The translations under genes were made by a program, and so were the position numbers. A stretch of 64,000 nt of DNA from Cryptomeria japonica (taxonomy: Eukaryota > Streptophyta > Pinopsida > Cupressales > Cupressaceae): contig NC_081415.1 of assembly GCF_030272615.1 (NCBI RefSeq), positions 416,792,757-416,856,756 of the forward strand, given 5' to 3'. A model generated the notes under the pieces. That model saw nothing but the letters and a program-made list of their open reading frames with translations. It did not search any database and had not been told where the DNA came from. Shown piece by piece: positions 22,842 through 32,810 of the stretch. The first letter of the stretch is position 1, and the number at the start of each line of letters is the position of its first letter.

Positions 22842-23600
22842 ATGGAGCCTTCAACTAGTCATCAAGATCAAATAGATGCACAAAATATTGAGGCAAGTTT
22901 TACACACTTCTTTGCACAATCTAAACAAGACTTTTCTTTGCAAACTTCTTCTTCCATTGCATTAGATGATGATTATGATAGATTTATTGATAAAGAGTTT
23001 AAAGTCCCTAGGATAAAAGCTGTAGATATGTACAAAAATATCCCTAAGGGTCTTAGAGAGTATTTTTCCTACAAATCTGCTAGTCGTTGTAAAGTAGTTG
23101 AGTTACAACATGTAGTAACCAATGGGTCTAAAGTAAATATTAAATTATTCACCAAAATAGAGATTGGAGAACTTCAGCGTCAAGCAAGAGTTGATCCCTG
23201 AAATTATCAATATATGCATATGTCATATGTCAGAATAGGGATCGTAGGTCATTACAAGAAAGGACTGCCTATCATTGTCTTAATGTTGTTAAAAGATGCT
23301 AGAATTACTAAAACCTCTCACTCACTCTTAGGAGGAGCTTGTGATTCCATGGCAAATGGACCAATCTATATAGATTGCTCCTTGGACTATCCTGTTAGCC
23401 TTAAGGATGCAAATCTGGATAATGTTCTTACCTACCATTTCAAAACCATGAATTTGTTTTTAAAAATCATATTTTTAGACCATTCCCTAATTATCTTAGT
23501 CCATTATCGCCTGTATAATAAATCTCTTCCATTAATGATTAACCCCAGAAAGGCTCTATCTCCCGAGGAAGCATTGTCTATAGTTTGGAAATCCACTACT
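22842..23600 (+). pseudogene. Pararetrovirus movement protein, N-terminal and core (right copy)
   Basis: The start of the first viral ORF: an ATG at 22842 after a 420 bp leader, an acidic N-terminal part (SSSIALDDDYDRFIDKEF), then the 30K movement-protein core in the same frame. A TGA at 23199-23201 interrupts it, and the frame reopens at 23202. The core repeats 16783-17181 with about 8 percent divergence. The viral sequence stops at 23600-23602, and the next codons belong to the LINE reverse transcriptase. Confidence 0.78.
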
Positions 23601-23602
23601 AA

Positions 23603-24932
23603 GTCAATTTCATTGGTCATATTAGAAGAACAAGCCAATTTTATTTTGGGACGTGAAACCTTGGATGGTCCAATTGCGGCACATGAAGTTCTCCACTCTA
23701 TATTAACAAAGAAAATTGTTGCAATGGTATTCAAAGTAGACAAGAAAAGTCTTATGACAAGGTAGACTGGTCTTTCCTACTTTTTGTTGTTTGTAGTTTT
23801 GTGTTTTGTGAAAAATGGTGTAAATGGATATATGCATGTTTATAAGGGGCTATATTCTCACTATTTGTGAACATCTCCCCATGTGGATTTTTCTCATCAA
23901 CTCAAGGAGTTAGACAAGGGGATCTCCTCTCACCATTTCTGTTTATTTTGATGGAAAAGGTACTAATTAGGTCAATTAAAGTAGCCCACTTTTCCCCTAT
24001 TTGGAATGGAATCAAGATCTCCCCTTGTCCTAAAAAAATCACACCTAGCCTCTTTGTGGATGATACATTACTTTTTGGACAAGCAAATTTGAAGAAGCAA
24101 CCATAATCCAAACTTTACTTACTGATTATTCTAGTTTCGTTGGCTAGCTAATCAACAAGGAAAAATCTAAAGTTTTCTTTCTAAATGTGATTCCTTTGGT
24201 GTAGCAAAGGCTAATAGATTTCTAAAGCTTCTCCTCACAATCACTCCCTTGTAAGTACTTGGGCCTTCCCTTCTATTTGGGTAAAGAGAAACACAATTTT
24301 TGGGAGAAAAATTATTTCTACCATCTCCTCAAGAATCCTTATTTGGAAATTCAAGTCACTCACCTTTGCTAGGAAACGAACCATGATTAAGTTGATACTA
24401 AGTGCAATACTAATTTATTTTAATTTTATTCTTCATATGCCTAATGTTGTAATGATAGACCTACAAAGAATATTGAGAACATTCCTATGGGCTGATAATC
24501 TCCAGGGCAAAGAGAAAACCCCCTTGTTGTCTTGGGATAAAGTCTTCTCCGCAAAGAGTTGGATGGAGATAGGATTAGATAGCTATACCAATCAATGTCT
24601 CCACTTCTCCCCACCAAGATAAATGGAGGTCATTTGATTTTATAGCAATTCGAAATTGTATGAAAATAGATCTCAAAAAGGAACTCTCCAAAAGGACCAT
24701 AATCTTTTGTAATATTGCAAAGACTAAGTCATCTTTAGGACAATATGCTATTAAAGGGGGTTATGATAGTCTCATTTCTAGAGAAGAATTGGACAATTGG
24801 TATTTCAAATTGTTTTGGGGGTCTTCTTGTCTCCTGAAAGTCGGAAGTTTTGTGTGGCCTGTAGTGAAGGATATAATCATAACTAGGATGTGACTTGATA
24901 CGCTTGGGATTACTCCCTTATTTTCTTGTGTC
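23603..24932 (+). pseudogene. LINE-B ORF2, reverse transcriptase and start of zf-RVT
   Basis: LINE-B resumes with LVILEEQANFILGRETLDG (the ...EQxGFVxGR... block), then STQGVRQGDLLSPFLFIL near 23895 and the catalytic FVDDTLLFG (24053-24079). Thumb and connection follow (24383-24622), then the first part of zf-RVT (24660-24893). Frames shift several times. The first part of the fingers domain, about 0.9 kb compared with LINE-A, is missing between the endonuclease and this point. The zf-RVT domain is interrupted at 24932 by an LTR element and continues at 32811. Confidence 0.85.
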
Positions 24933-26199
24933 TATAGCGTCCTAAAATTGTGACACTTGCAATTTCGACTGCATTTCGGTCTTCACGATGGCGACGCAAC
25001 ACGCAACCTGAATGGAGACCCCGAAACCTGATTATGACACCAAAAACTGCATTTTCTTGCACCCTGGCCTGAACCTCCTTTGCACCCTGCTGTCCCGGGA
25101 GGTGGGACCAGAGCGCCCAATGCCCTGGTCCTTCAGGACCAGGACACCCAGCGCCCTGGTCCCCCAGGACCATGGCGCCCAGCGCCCTGGTCCCTGGCCC
25201 TATTTTGGGCCCGGTCTCCTATGGGGCTTCGGGTCCTTTTGTTTGCAATTTGGAAAATAAACTTTCCTGGTCGGCCTAAGGTTGGGAAAATCAGTCTATC
25301 AACCCTAATTGACAAGTATATAAACTACATTTTCCTCTTTCATTCGATATGATGGAAAAAGCGTGGAAACTATACTCAAGCATTCAAGCATTCAAGCATT
25401 CCTTCAAGTAATTGATCATTTCAAGTCTCCATTCAAGGCTAAGTGTTGCATTCAAGACAAGGATTCAACCATTGAAGAGGAGATCACTTACAACACATTA
25501 CATGCTACAACATACAACATACAACAAACAACAACATTTATACCTTCGCATATAAGGATACAAACATCCTTACAACAAGGTATTAGTACTTGTTTTACAT
25601 TACATTTACAGCAATTTCTCATTTCTTGGTTAATTCCAAAACCGGGGTTTGACCTCAAGGCAAACCCCTAATCCCTAACCCCCCAATCGTCTTCGCTTTT
25701 CTGTGTGTAGGTTGCAGGTACGCGGTTGAAATTGAAGATCTGGAATCCTTGTGCGGAGACGAACAGATCCCCCTTCGTTTCGCGGATTTTTCGGAGGACC
25801 GTGTGCACGCCGGGCGCCATCGTCCCGTCAACTTTTGCTCAAATTTGCAGGATAGCGCCGTCTCGACATTTTACTGCTAATTCCAGGTCCGCAGCTTCAT
25901 CCTATATCCCTAACTCAGTTTATAAGCGAATCTTTCCTACTTTGCATGCATTCCTAGTTCAATCTTTCTATCTACATTCTTTACAAAAGAGGGTATCCTT
26001 GCTATCACAACCCTTGAAACACATTTAGCATCCAATCTTGCATTGTGTGGGATTGGATCTTGTGGGTTTCAACCCCTCTTTTGAATGTAAAGTCTCTGCC
26101 CTAAGTGAAAACCTTCAACCCTAGTGATCTCCCTTCTCTCTCCTCGGAGTTGGAAGAGGGGAGAGCAACTAGGGTTCGATCGCGATTTTCCGCTTTACA
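24933..26199 (+). repeat. 5' LTR of the TR-GAG element
   Basis: A 1267 bp LTR aligned end to end with 31560-32810. It begins TATAGCG (the terminal TG has become TA) and ends CGCTTTACA. A TATA box TATATAAA is at 25317-25324. A GC-rich tandem array of hairpin-forming 31 bp units lies at 25105-25196. Relative to the 3' LTR it has two extra copies of an 8 bp unit (CAAGCATT) near 25378-25400. The conserved block GGACCGTGTGCAC at 25796-25808 recurs in the leader. Confidence 0.9.
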
Positions 26200-26202
26200 T
26201 TT

Positions 26203-26220
26203 TGGTGAACCCGACGTGAA
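26203..26220 (+). promoter_or_regulatory. Primer-binding site of the TR-GAG element
   Basis: TGGTGAACCCGACGTGAA starts three bases after the 5' LTR. A TGG start complementary to a tRNA CCA end, at this distance, is the normal layout. I did not assign the tRNA. Confidence 0.7.
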
Positions 26221-26553
26221 CATCCTTTCTGATTATTCATAATTAGATCTGAAAATTGGATTCCTTGATTACATTTCCATGTTTGATCTTTTGCAAAATT
26301 TTAGAGGTTAATTGCATAAAAACCCTAAATTTTCTTTTTAAGTAATTAAACTTGTGAAATGTTTAATTGTTGATGCTTGTTTCAGATCTGCCCTTCTATT
26401 ACAAATTATCAATTCATATTTGTGCTTTAATTCTGAAAATTAAGTGGTTAAGTGTCAAAACCCTAATTTGTGAAACCCTCTTGATTCAACCTTTGTCTGA
26501 CAATTTCACTGATCAAAACATCTCCAAATCAGCTGTAACTTTGGATTCCGCAA

Positions 26554-27280
26554 TAAAATCATAATATCTTTCATCCCTGAAAATTTGGAAAAAAGTTGCG
26601 AGGACCGTGTGCACTCCGAGCGCCATCGTCCCCGACATTTTTTCTGAAATTTCGGGAGCGAGATCTTACTGTATTTTTCTGCTAAAATCCAGAATTTTGG
26701 CTGATTTTATCAATTTTAACACCTTCAAAATTACAGTCAAAGTTGGTCTAGCGATTGCTTGGATTGAGGCTTCTAATCATTCAAAAATTGTTGAAATTGA
26801 AATTTGTGTCAAAATTGTGTTTCTTACTGTCCTAAATCTGAAAAGTGTGTTATCATTCATTCGAAATTTCAGTGATTTATTCAAATTTTTGCAATTTGTG
26901 ACTTTTGAAATTAAGTGCTTAATTACAACAACTTTGATTTCCGCTTTCAGAATTGAATTTTGCGTGAAATTGAGTCAACTTTCAAATTTCAAAACTTACA
27001 TTGCTTTTGGTATTCCCTCTAAAATCATAAAATTCAAAATTTCAGTTTCCCTCTCTTTTTCAAAATTCAAATTTTGCATTTTTCGACAATCTTGGTAGGG
27101 TTCAATCTTGAGATTGCAACTTTAATTTGGCCTATCTACAGATCGTAAAATCACTCAATTTTTTCAGGTTAGCTGTAAAATCATCATAACTTTCATCCCT
27201 GCAAATTTTGAAAAAAGTTGCGAGGACCGTGTGCACTCCGAGCGCCACGGTCCCGGACATTTTTTCTGAAATTTCGGGAG
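26554..27280 (+). repeat. Leader with a 100 bp direct repeat (26554-26658 and 27178-27280)
   Basis: Two closely similar blocks of about 100 bp in the untranslated leader. Each holds CTTTCATCCCTG, a run GAAAAAAGTTGCGAGGACC, the palindrome GTGCAC and TTTTTTCTGAAATTTCGGGA. The core GAGGACCGTGTGCAC is also present once in each LTR (25793 and 32404). The sequence between the repeats is AT-rich and non-coding. A pyrimidine run ending in CTAG at 27361-27378, just before the gag ATG, looks like a splice acceptor. Confidence 0.75.
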
Positions 27281-27381
27281 ATTGTCCTGATTGTATTTAA
27301 TAGCTTAAATCTGGAAGATTGGCTGGTTTTACTGAAATTTGCTACCTCTAAAATTCAAAATCTTCTCTCTTTCTCTAGTGC

Positions 27382-30300
27382 ATGAGTTTTACAACAATAA
27401 GCCCTACTTACACTATTCCCGTTAGACGAAGCCTTAGAATTAAGTCCTTCCAAGGTTTAATTACTGAGGAGATGGAACCTAATTTGAATGGTCTTTTTAA
27501 CGAGGACATGGGTAATTCCTCTAATCCTCTTAATGATGAAGAAGCTCTCCATGAGGTTTCTGTAGAACAACTTTCAAAATTGGATAACCAATTTGATGAT
27601 TTTCGACAATGGATGTCTCAAGAATACCCTGATAGTCAAGCTCTTCCTTTAATTGAGGGTCTAAAACGTATGCTTCAAAGTGATAAGAATGGAATTGATA
27701 TTTTGCATGGTATTGCACACATTGTGGATTCAAATGTGATGCCTATGAAAAGTTGTGCCGAAACCTTAGGTTATACACAACCTCCTACTCAAGACAATCA
27801 TTCTATTCCTTTGACGACTCCTATTGCTAGTATACCTACTTTTACATCAAACATAATGACTACTTCAACACAAGACATTCCTCCTACGATCACCAGTCAT
27901 GGGGGAAATCTCTCTTCTTCAATTAACCCTCTTCCTTCATTCAATCCAATTTCTTCATTCATTCCTTCAATGAGTGTGCCTATTATATCACCACAAATGA
28001 ACATGACGCAAGGGGGCAATTCATTTAACCATTCTATTCCTCCTTGTAGTGTTCCTCCTGTCCAATCATCTCCTATGACTAACTATCATAGTGTCCCACC
28101 ACCTTACTCTCTACCTTCTTTCAATAACATAACACATCCATCACAATCCAACACGTCTAATATGAACTCTTCGACTGAAGCGACCATTAACAATCTTGCA
28201 CAAACTGTCTCTTCTTTAAAGCAACAAATTGCCTCTATGAATCAATCTAAGTTTAGTGTGCCCACATTTGATGTTGCGAGCCCACTTTCTCTTGATATTG
28301 TTCGAGCTATTCCCCTTAAACATGTTGAAATTCCGCATTTGGAGCTTTATAATGGTAAGGGTGATCCTCTAACACATGTTAAGACCTTTCAAACAATATG
28401 TACTGATTTTGCTTATGACCAAAGGTTTCTTGCAAAACTGTTTACTAGAACATTAAGAGACAAAGCCCTACAATGGTATTGCTCATTGCCTTCTTATTCT
28501 ATTACTTCTTTTGAACAACTTGCAAATGCTTTCATTCAACAATTTCAAAACAATATAAGTCCTAAAGTTACTTTGATTGATTTAATGCATTGCAAACAAG
28601 GTGTTAAAGAAAAAGTGACTGATTTCATTGGTAGATATAAGCATTTGTATGCTCAAATTTCCTTTCCAGTGCCTGACAATGATATTCAAAGAATCTTTAT
28701 TTCTAATTTACAAAAAGATATTCGAGACAAACTCCTGTTTTCTGAGTTTACTTCTTTCCAACAGTTGTGTGCAACTCTTCACAATTATCAACTGACTGTG
28801 AGTCAAATGGAACAATCACATCCTATGGCTCCGAGTGATAAGGGTGATAGCAGTCAACAACCATTTGGGAAGTTTAAACCGAACAGAGATTCCATCAAAT
28901 TCAATGAAAACATCATCAACAACAATGTGAATGCAGCATCAGGTGTGTCTTCTATTTCTAAGTTTTTCAGGAAAGAAAGAAAGTTTACTCCTTTGAATGA
29001 ATCATTGCATAGTATTATGAATAAGTTATTGGAACAAAATGTGCTTACTCTTCCTCCTATAAGGCAAATTGATCCTACAAAGATTAATTCACCTTATTTT
29101 GATAACAAATCTTTTTGTCAATTTCATCGTCAACCTGGGCATGATACTGAAAAATGTTTTGCTTTAAAGGGGAAAATTCAAGATTTGATTGATAATAATA
29201 CTATCTCTGTTTCTGGTGTGAATGATAAAGGCAACACATCTGTAGCTCCTCCTAACCAAAATCTTCAGATTTTTACTGATCCATTGCCTTCTCATACCTC
29301 TAATGCGATTGATACTACTGATTCCTCTGTCTCACCTGATGATCTCGTGTCTAAGACTCCTAATGTGATTAACTTTGTGGAACAACAGAAAATCCCTAAA
29401 GAACCTTCCATCACATTTGATTCCAGTGAAACTATCAAGGCACCTGATGGTCTTTTATATATAGTTGCAAAAGTCAAGAACACACCTTGCCGTGGAGTGC
29501 TTATTGACCCTTCTTGTATGGTTAATGTCATTACTGAAGAATTTCTTTTTACTTTGCAATTGAATCAAGTGATCTATGACAAAACAGATGTGATTGTGAA
29601 ATTATTTGATGCATTTTATTCTCCTGCAATTGGTTCTATTACATTACCTATTGAGGTCCATAACAAATCCCTTGATGTGGACTTTGCTATTATTCCATCA
29701 TCCGAACAATTTCGTGTGAAGCTTGGCTATCCTTGGCTATCTTCCATGAAAGCTATTGCTTCTCCTATTCATAAGTGTTTGAAATTTCCCCATAATGGTG
29801 AAGTTGTTACTGTCAATCATAGTCTCTTTAAACCAGCTAAAAGAACCTCTAGTGTTCCTATTGATTATTTTTGGCCTAAACAATTCCAATCTCTTCCTCC
29901 GCGAAGTGATCATCTTTTTAAATCTTATCAAAAGTGGAAAAAAGATATGATCCTATCTCTAAGTGAACCTAGAACACCTAAACTTGATATTCCTATCATT
30001 CTTGAGAAGGAGGTTCTTCCTTTGAAAGATAAAACTAATGTCTTTCCTCAAGAAGATACCCAACCCATCCCTATGGATGTGACTATGTCTATATCTAATA
30101 AGCTTCCTAAAAGTAGACCTATACCTCCTCGTCATGATGGACTTGGTCTCCTTCCTAAACCAAATATTCCTCCCTTATATGGAGCAGTTCCTCCTCCTTC
30201 CTCTTATGGAGAGAAGAGACCTTCCTCTTCTCCTATTGTTCAGCCTAAGAGACCACAACCTAAACACCCAAGTGATAAGGATGAGAACATTCCTCCTCCT

Positions 30301-30813
30301 CAATCTCCTAATCTTCCTACTAAGACTAGACGAAATCGTTTTGCACGTGAACGCCGACGAAAGCGTCATCTTAGAGCTCAAACTTTGCAATCCCCAAAAA
30401 CACCTTCAACAAGCATTATTCCATTTTCTCCTCAGCCGACGATTGAGCCGAAATCTCCTAAACATAAGATGCATGATGGTCTTGATCCTGTGCGAGTTAA
30501 AGATCCTATTTTTATAAATCTTGATGATGATATAGATGAAAATGTTATTCACGATGAAAATGCTACTTCTCCTGTTCATTCTCATAGTGAATATGAACTT
30601 GTTGATATTGATAACCATTTATCTAATGAATTTTCTAAAGCACTTATCCTAGCTCCTAGACAAGAACACCGTGGCTTGGGATATGAACATAGCCCTTGTT
30701 TGGATCTTGTGATAGCTCCATCTGCTGTGTTGGATGTTCCTCCTCTAGCGTGTTCCCTACCTTCCCGAAACATTGATCAGCAAGATCAGGGGGTAGATGA
30801 CATGCTAGACTAG
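27382..30813 (+). CDS. Intact Gag-protease polyprotein of the TR-GAG element (1143 aa)
   Basis: An uninterrupted frame starting at ATG 27382. Residues 1-290 or so are Ser/Pro/Asn-rich. About 310-470 form the Ty3/gypsy Gag capsid domain (LYNGKGDPLTHVKTFQTIC, ALQWYCSLPSYSITSFEQLA). About 577-595 form a zinc knuckle of C-x2-H-x4-H-x4-C type (CQFHRQPGHDTEKC). About 690-830 are an aspartic-protease fold in which the active site reads LIDPSCMVN instead of D-S/T-G, so catalysis is doubtful. The rest is a Pro-rich, then Arg/Lys-rich (ARERRRKRHLRAQ) and acidic tail instead of a pol. The lack of stops over 3.4 kb in an element whose LTRs have diverged by about 2 percent is notable. Confidence 0.88.
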   Translation: MSFTTISPTYTIPVRRSLRIKSFQGLITEEMEPNLNGLFNEDMGNSSNPLNDEEALHEVSVEQLSKLDNQFDDFRQWMSQEYPDSQALPLIEGLKRMLQSDKNGIDILHGIAHIVDSNVMPMKSCAETLGYTQPPTQDNHSIPLTTPIASIPTFTSNIMTTSTQDIPPTITSHGGNLSSSINPLPSFNPISSFIPSMSVPIISPQMNMTQGGNSFNHSIPPCSVPPVQSSPMTNYHSVPPPYSLPSFNNITHPSQSNTSNMNSSTEATINNLAQTVSSLKQQIASMNQSKFSVPTFDVASPLSLDIVRAIPLKHVEIPHLELYNGKGDPLTHVKTFQTICTDFAYDQRFLAKLFTRTLRDKALQWYCSLPSYSITSFEQLANAFIQQFQNNISPKVTLIDLMHCKQGVKEKVTDFIGRYKHLYAQISFPVPDNDIQRIFISNLQKDIRDKLLFSEFTSFQQLCATLHNYQLTVSQMEQSHPMAPSDKGDSSQQPFGKFKPNRDSIKFNENIINNNVNAASGVSSISKFFRKERKFTPLNESLHSIMNKLLEQNVLTLPPIRQIDPTKINSPYFDNKSFCQFHRQPGHDTEKCFALKGKIQDLIDNNTISVSGVNDKGNTSVAPPNQNLQIFTDPLPSHTSNAIDTTDSSVSPDDLVSKTPNVINFVEQQKIPKEPSITFDSSETIKAPDGLLYIVAKVKNTPCRGVLIDPSCMVNVITEEFLFTLQLNQVIYDKTDVIVKLFDAFYSPAIGSITLPIEVHNKSLDVDFAIIPSSEQFRVKLGYPWLSSMKAIASPIHKCLKFPHNGEVVTVNHSLFKPAKRTSSVPIDYFWPKQFQSLPPRSDHLFKSYQKWKKDMILSLSEPRTPKLDIPIILEKEVLPLKDKTNVFPQEDTQPIPMDVTMSISNKLPKSRPIPPRHDGLGLLPKPNIPPLYGAVPPPSSYGEKRPSSSPIVQPKRPQPKHPSDKDENIPPPQSPNLPTKTRRNRFARERRRKRHLRAQTLQSPKTPSTSIIPFSPQPTIEPKSPKHKMHDGLDPVRVKDPIFINLDDDIDENVIHDENATSPVHSHSEYELVDIDNHLSNEFSKALILAPRQEHRGLGYEHSPCLDLVIAPSAVLDVPPLACSLPSRNIDQQDQGVDDMLD

Positions 30814-31559
30814 TTTCATTAGCATAGCAGATTCTCTCCTCCTCTCTTTTGTTACTTATTCTATGTGTTATTCTCATTCTTCTATTTGTTGTCCTTAGTG
30901 TTGTCTACTTGAGGACGATGCAAAGCATTGAGATCTCTCGATCTCTCTCATGTTGACTCAAAAGACACATGTGTTCCCTTCTTCTAGGTGACCTTCCTTG
31001 ATTGGGGAATGAAGAACAATTATGCATACATACATATGATATACATGAATTATCATACAGCATACTGACCCCGAGGAAAGCGAAGTCACCTCGTGCTTTG
31101 TGTTTTGTGTCTATTATCCTTGGGCTTATCTCACACTTGGGGGCTAAATCCTTGTGATAACGTGCTCCTTTCCCTTTTTCATTTTCTTATATGTATCACT
31201 ACCTTAAAGCAATCACCCCCGGTGAGGCGTGTGTGATCGCTTTAACGTAGGGGGGCATACATCCCGTTCATATCTTTTCAAGATACTTGAAAATTTCTTG
31301 GCAAATTTAGCCTTGCCTTGAAAATTTTTGATATCTTTCTTGCATGACTCATAGTGAGGGAACCTTGCTACTGACAGTCATGGTTCTCCCTCATGATCTT
31401 CCCTTTTACTTTGTCAATCGAAGTCGTAAGATCCTTAGTCCACTGGGGGCTTGGTGTATCTTGCCTCCTTGACGTGGTGAAAGTTTTTCAATGTTGTTTC
31501 CTTGTACTTTACCGGAAGTATTGGCGTACGCTTATACTCCCGCTAAAGTGGGGGCTAAA
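30814..31559 (+). other. 3' non-coding region and polypurine tract of the TR-GAG element
   Basis: No coding sequence is seen between the gag-pro stop and the 3' LTR. The polypurine tract AAAGTGGGGGCTAAA is at 31545-31559, directly against the LTR. A close copy (CTTGGGGGCTAAATC) occurs at about 31135-31149 and a weaker one (ACTGGGGGCTTGG) at about 31442. Confidence 0.7.
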
Positions 31560-32810
31560 TGTAGCGTCCTAAAATTGCGACACTTGCAATTTTGACTGCA
31601 TTTCAGTCTTCACGATGGCGATGCAACACGCAACCTGAATGGAGACCCCGAAACCTGATTATGACACCAAAAACTGCATTTTCTTGCACCCTGGCCTGAA
31701 CCTCCTTTGCACCCTGCTGTCCCGGGAGGTGGGACCAGAGCGCCCAGCGCCCTGGTCCTTCAGGACCATGGCACCCAGCGCCCTGGTCCCCCAGGACCAT
31801 GGCGCCCAGCGCCCTGGTCCCTGGCCCTATTTTGGGCCTGGTCTCCTATGGGGCTTCGGGTCCTTTTGTTTGCAATTTGGAAAATAAACTTTCCTGGTCG
31901 GCCTAAGGTCGGGAAAATCAGTCTATCAGCCCTAATTGACAAGTATATAAACTACATTTTCCTCTTTCATTCGATATGATGGAAAAAGTGTGGAAACTAT
32001 ACTCAAGCATTCCTTCAAGTAATTGATCATTTCAAGTCTCCATTCAAGGCTAAGTGTTGCATTCAAGACAAGGATTCAACCATTGAAGAGGAGATCACTT
32101 ACAACACATTACATGCTACAACATACAACATACAACAAACAACAACATCTATACCTTCGCATATAAGGATACAAACATCCTTACAACAAGGTATTAGTAC
32201 TTGTTTTACATTACATTTACAACAATTTCTCATTTCTTGGTTAATTCCAAAACCGGGGTTTGACCTAAAGGAAAACTCCTAATCCCTAACCCCCCAATCG
32301 TCTTCGCTTTTCTGTGTGTAGGTTGCAGGTACGCGGTTGAAATTGAAGATCTGGAATCCTTGTGCGAAGATGAACAGATCCCCCTTCGTTTCGCGGATTT
32401 TTCGGAGGACCGTGTGCACGCCGGGCGCCATCGTCCCGTCAACTTTTGCTCAAATTTGCAGGACAGCGCCGTCTCGACATTTTACTACTAATTCCAGGTC
32501 CGCAGCTTCATCCTATATCCCTAACTCAGTTTATAAGCGAATCTTTCCTACTTTGCATGCATTCCTAGTTCAATCTTTCTATCTACATTCTTTACAAAAG
32601 AGGGTATCCTTGCTATCACAACCCTTGAAACACATTTAGCATCCAATCTTGCATTGTGTGGGATTGGATCTTGTGGGTTTCAACCCCTCTTTTGAATGTA
32701 AAGTCTCTCCCCTAAGTGAAAACCATCAACCCTAGTGATCTCCCTTCTCTCTCCTCGGAGTTGGAAGAGGGGAGAGCAACTAGGGTTCGATCGTGATTTT
32801 CCGCTTTACA
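31560..32810 (+). repeat. 3' LTR of the TR-GAG element
   Basis: A 1251 bp LTR, TGTAGCG to CGCTTTACA, with a TATA box at 31944-31951 and the same GC-rich hairpin array as the 5' LTR. It keeps the proper TG start. It is followed at once by the target duplication GTGTC and LINE-B zf-RVT sequence. Confidence 0.9.

Larger units (their letters stand above)
16731..23602 (+). mobile_element. Endogenous pararetrovirus (Caulimoviridae-like), terminally redundant
   Basis: A degraded endogenous caulimovirid. The order on the plus strand is movement protein (3' part), capsid region with zinc knuckle, aspartic protease, reverse transcriptase, RNase H, intergenic promoter, tRNA-Met primer site, leader, then the start of the movement protein again. 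The first 450 bp or so (16731-17181) are repeated at 23150-23600 with a constant offset of 6419 bp, so one genome unit is about 6.42 kb here. It lies between the endonuclease and reverse transcriptase of LINE-B, with the LINE sequence between those points missing. Breaks occur in every domain. The genus is not assigned; gymnosperm genomes are known to carry endogenous caulimovirids. Confidence 0.85.
24933..32810 (+). mobile_element. Non-autonomous Ty3/gypsy element with gag-protease only (TR-GAG type)
   Basis: A structurally complete 7878 bp LTR element flanked by GTGTC (24928-24932 and 32811-32815). It has two LTRs, a primer-binding site (TGGTGAACCCGACGTGAA, 26203-26220), one long ORF (27382-30813) and a polypurine tract AAAGTGGGGGCTAAA (31545-31559). 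There is no reverse transcriptase, RNase H or integrase, so it must have moved using enzymes of another element. Its Gag resembles that of the 16 kb element in this window, which suggests a related autonomous partner, though LTRs and primer site differ. LTR divergence is roughly 25 substitutions in 1250 positions plus one 16 bp indel. Confidence 0.88.

Noticed and set aside
25012-25352. Pro/Gly-rich ORFs in the TR-GAG LTR (and the same at 31603-31979)
   Set aside because: Identical in both LTRs, on both strands, and caused by the GC-rich tandem hairpin array.
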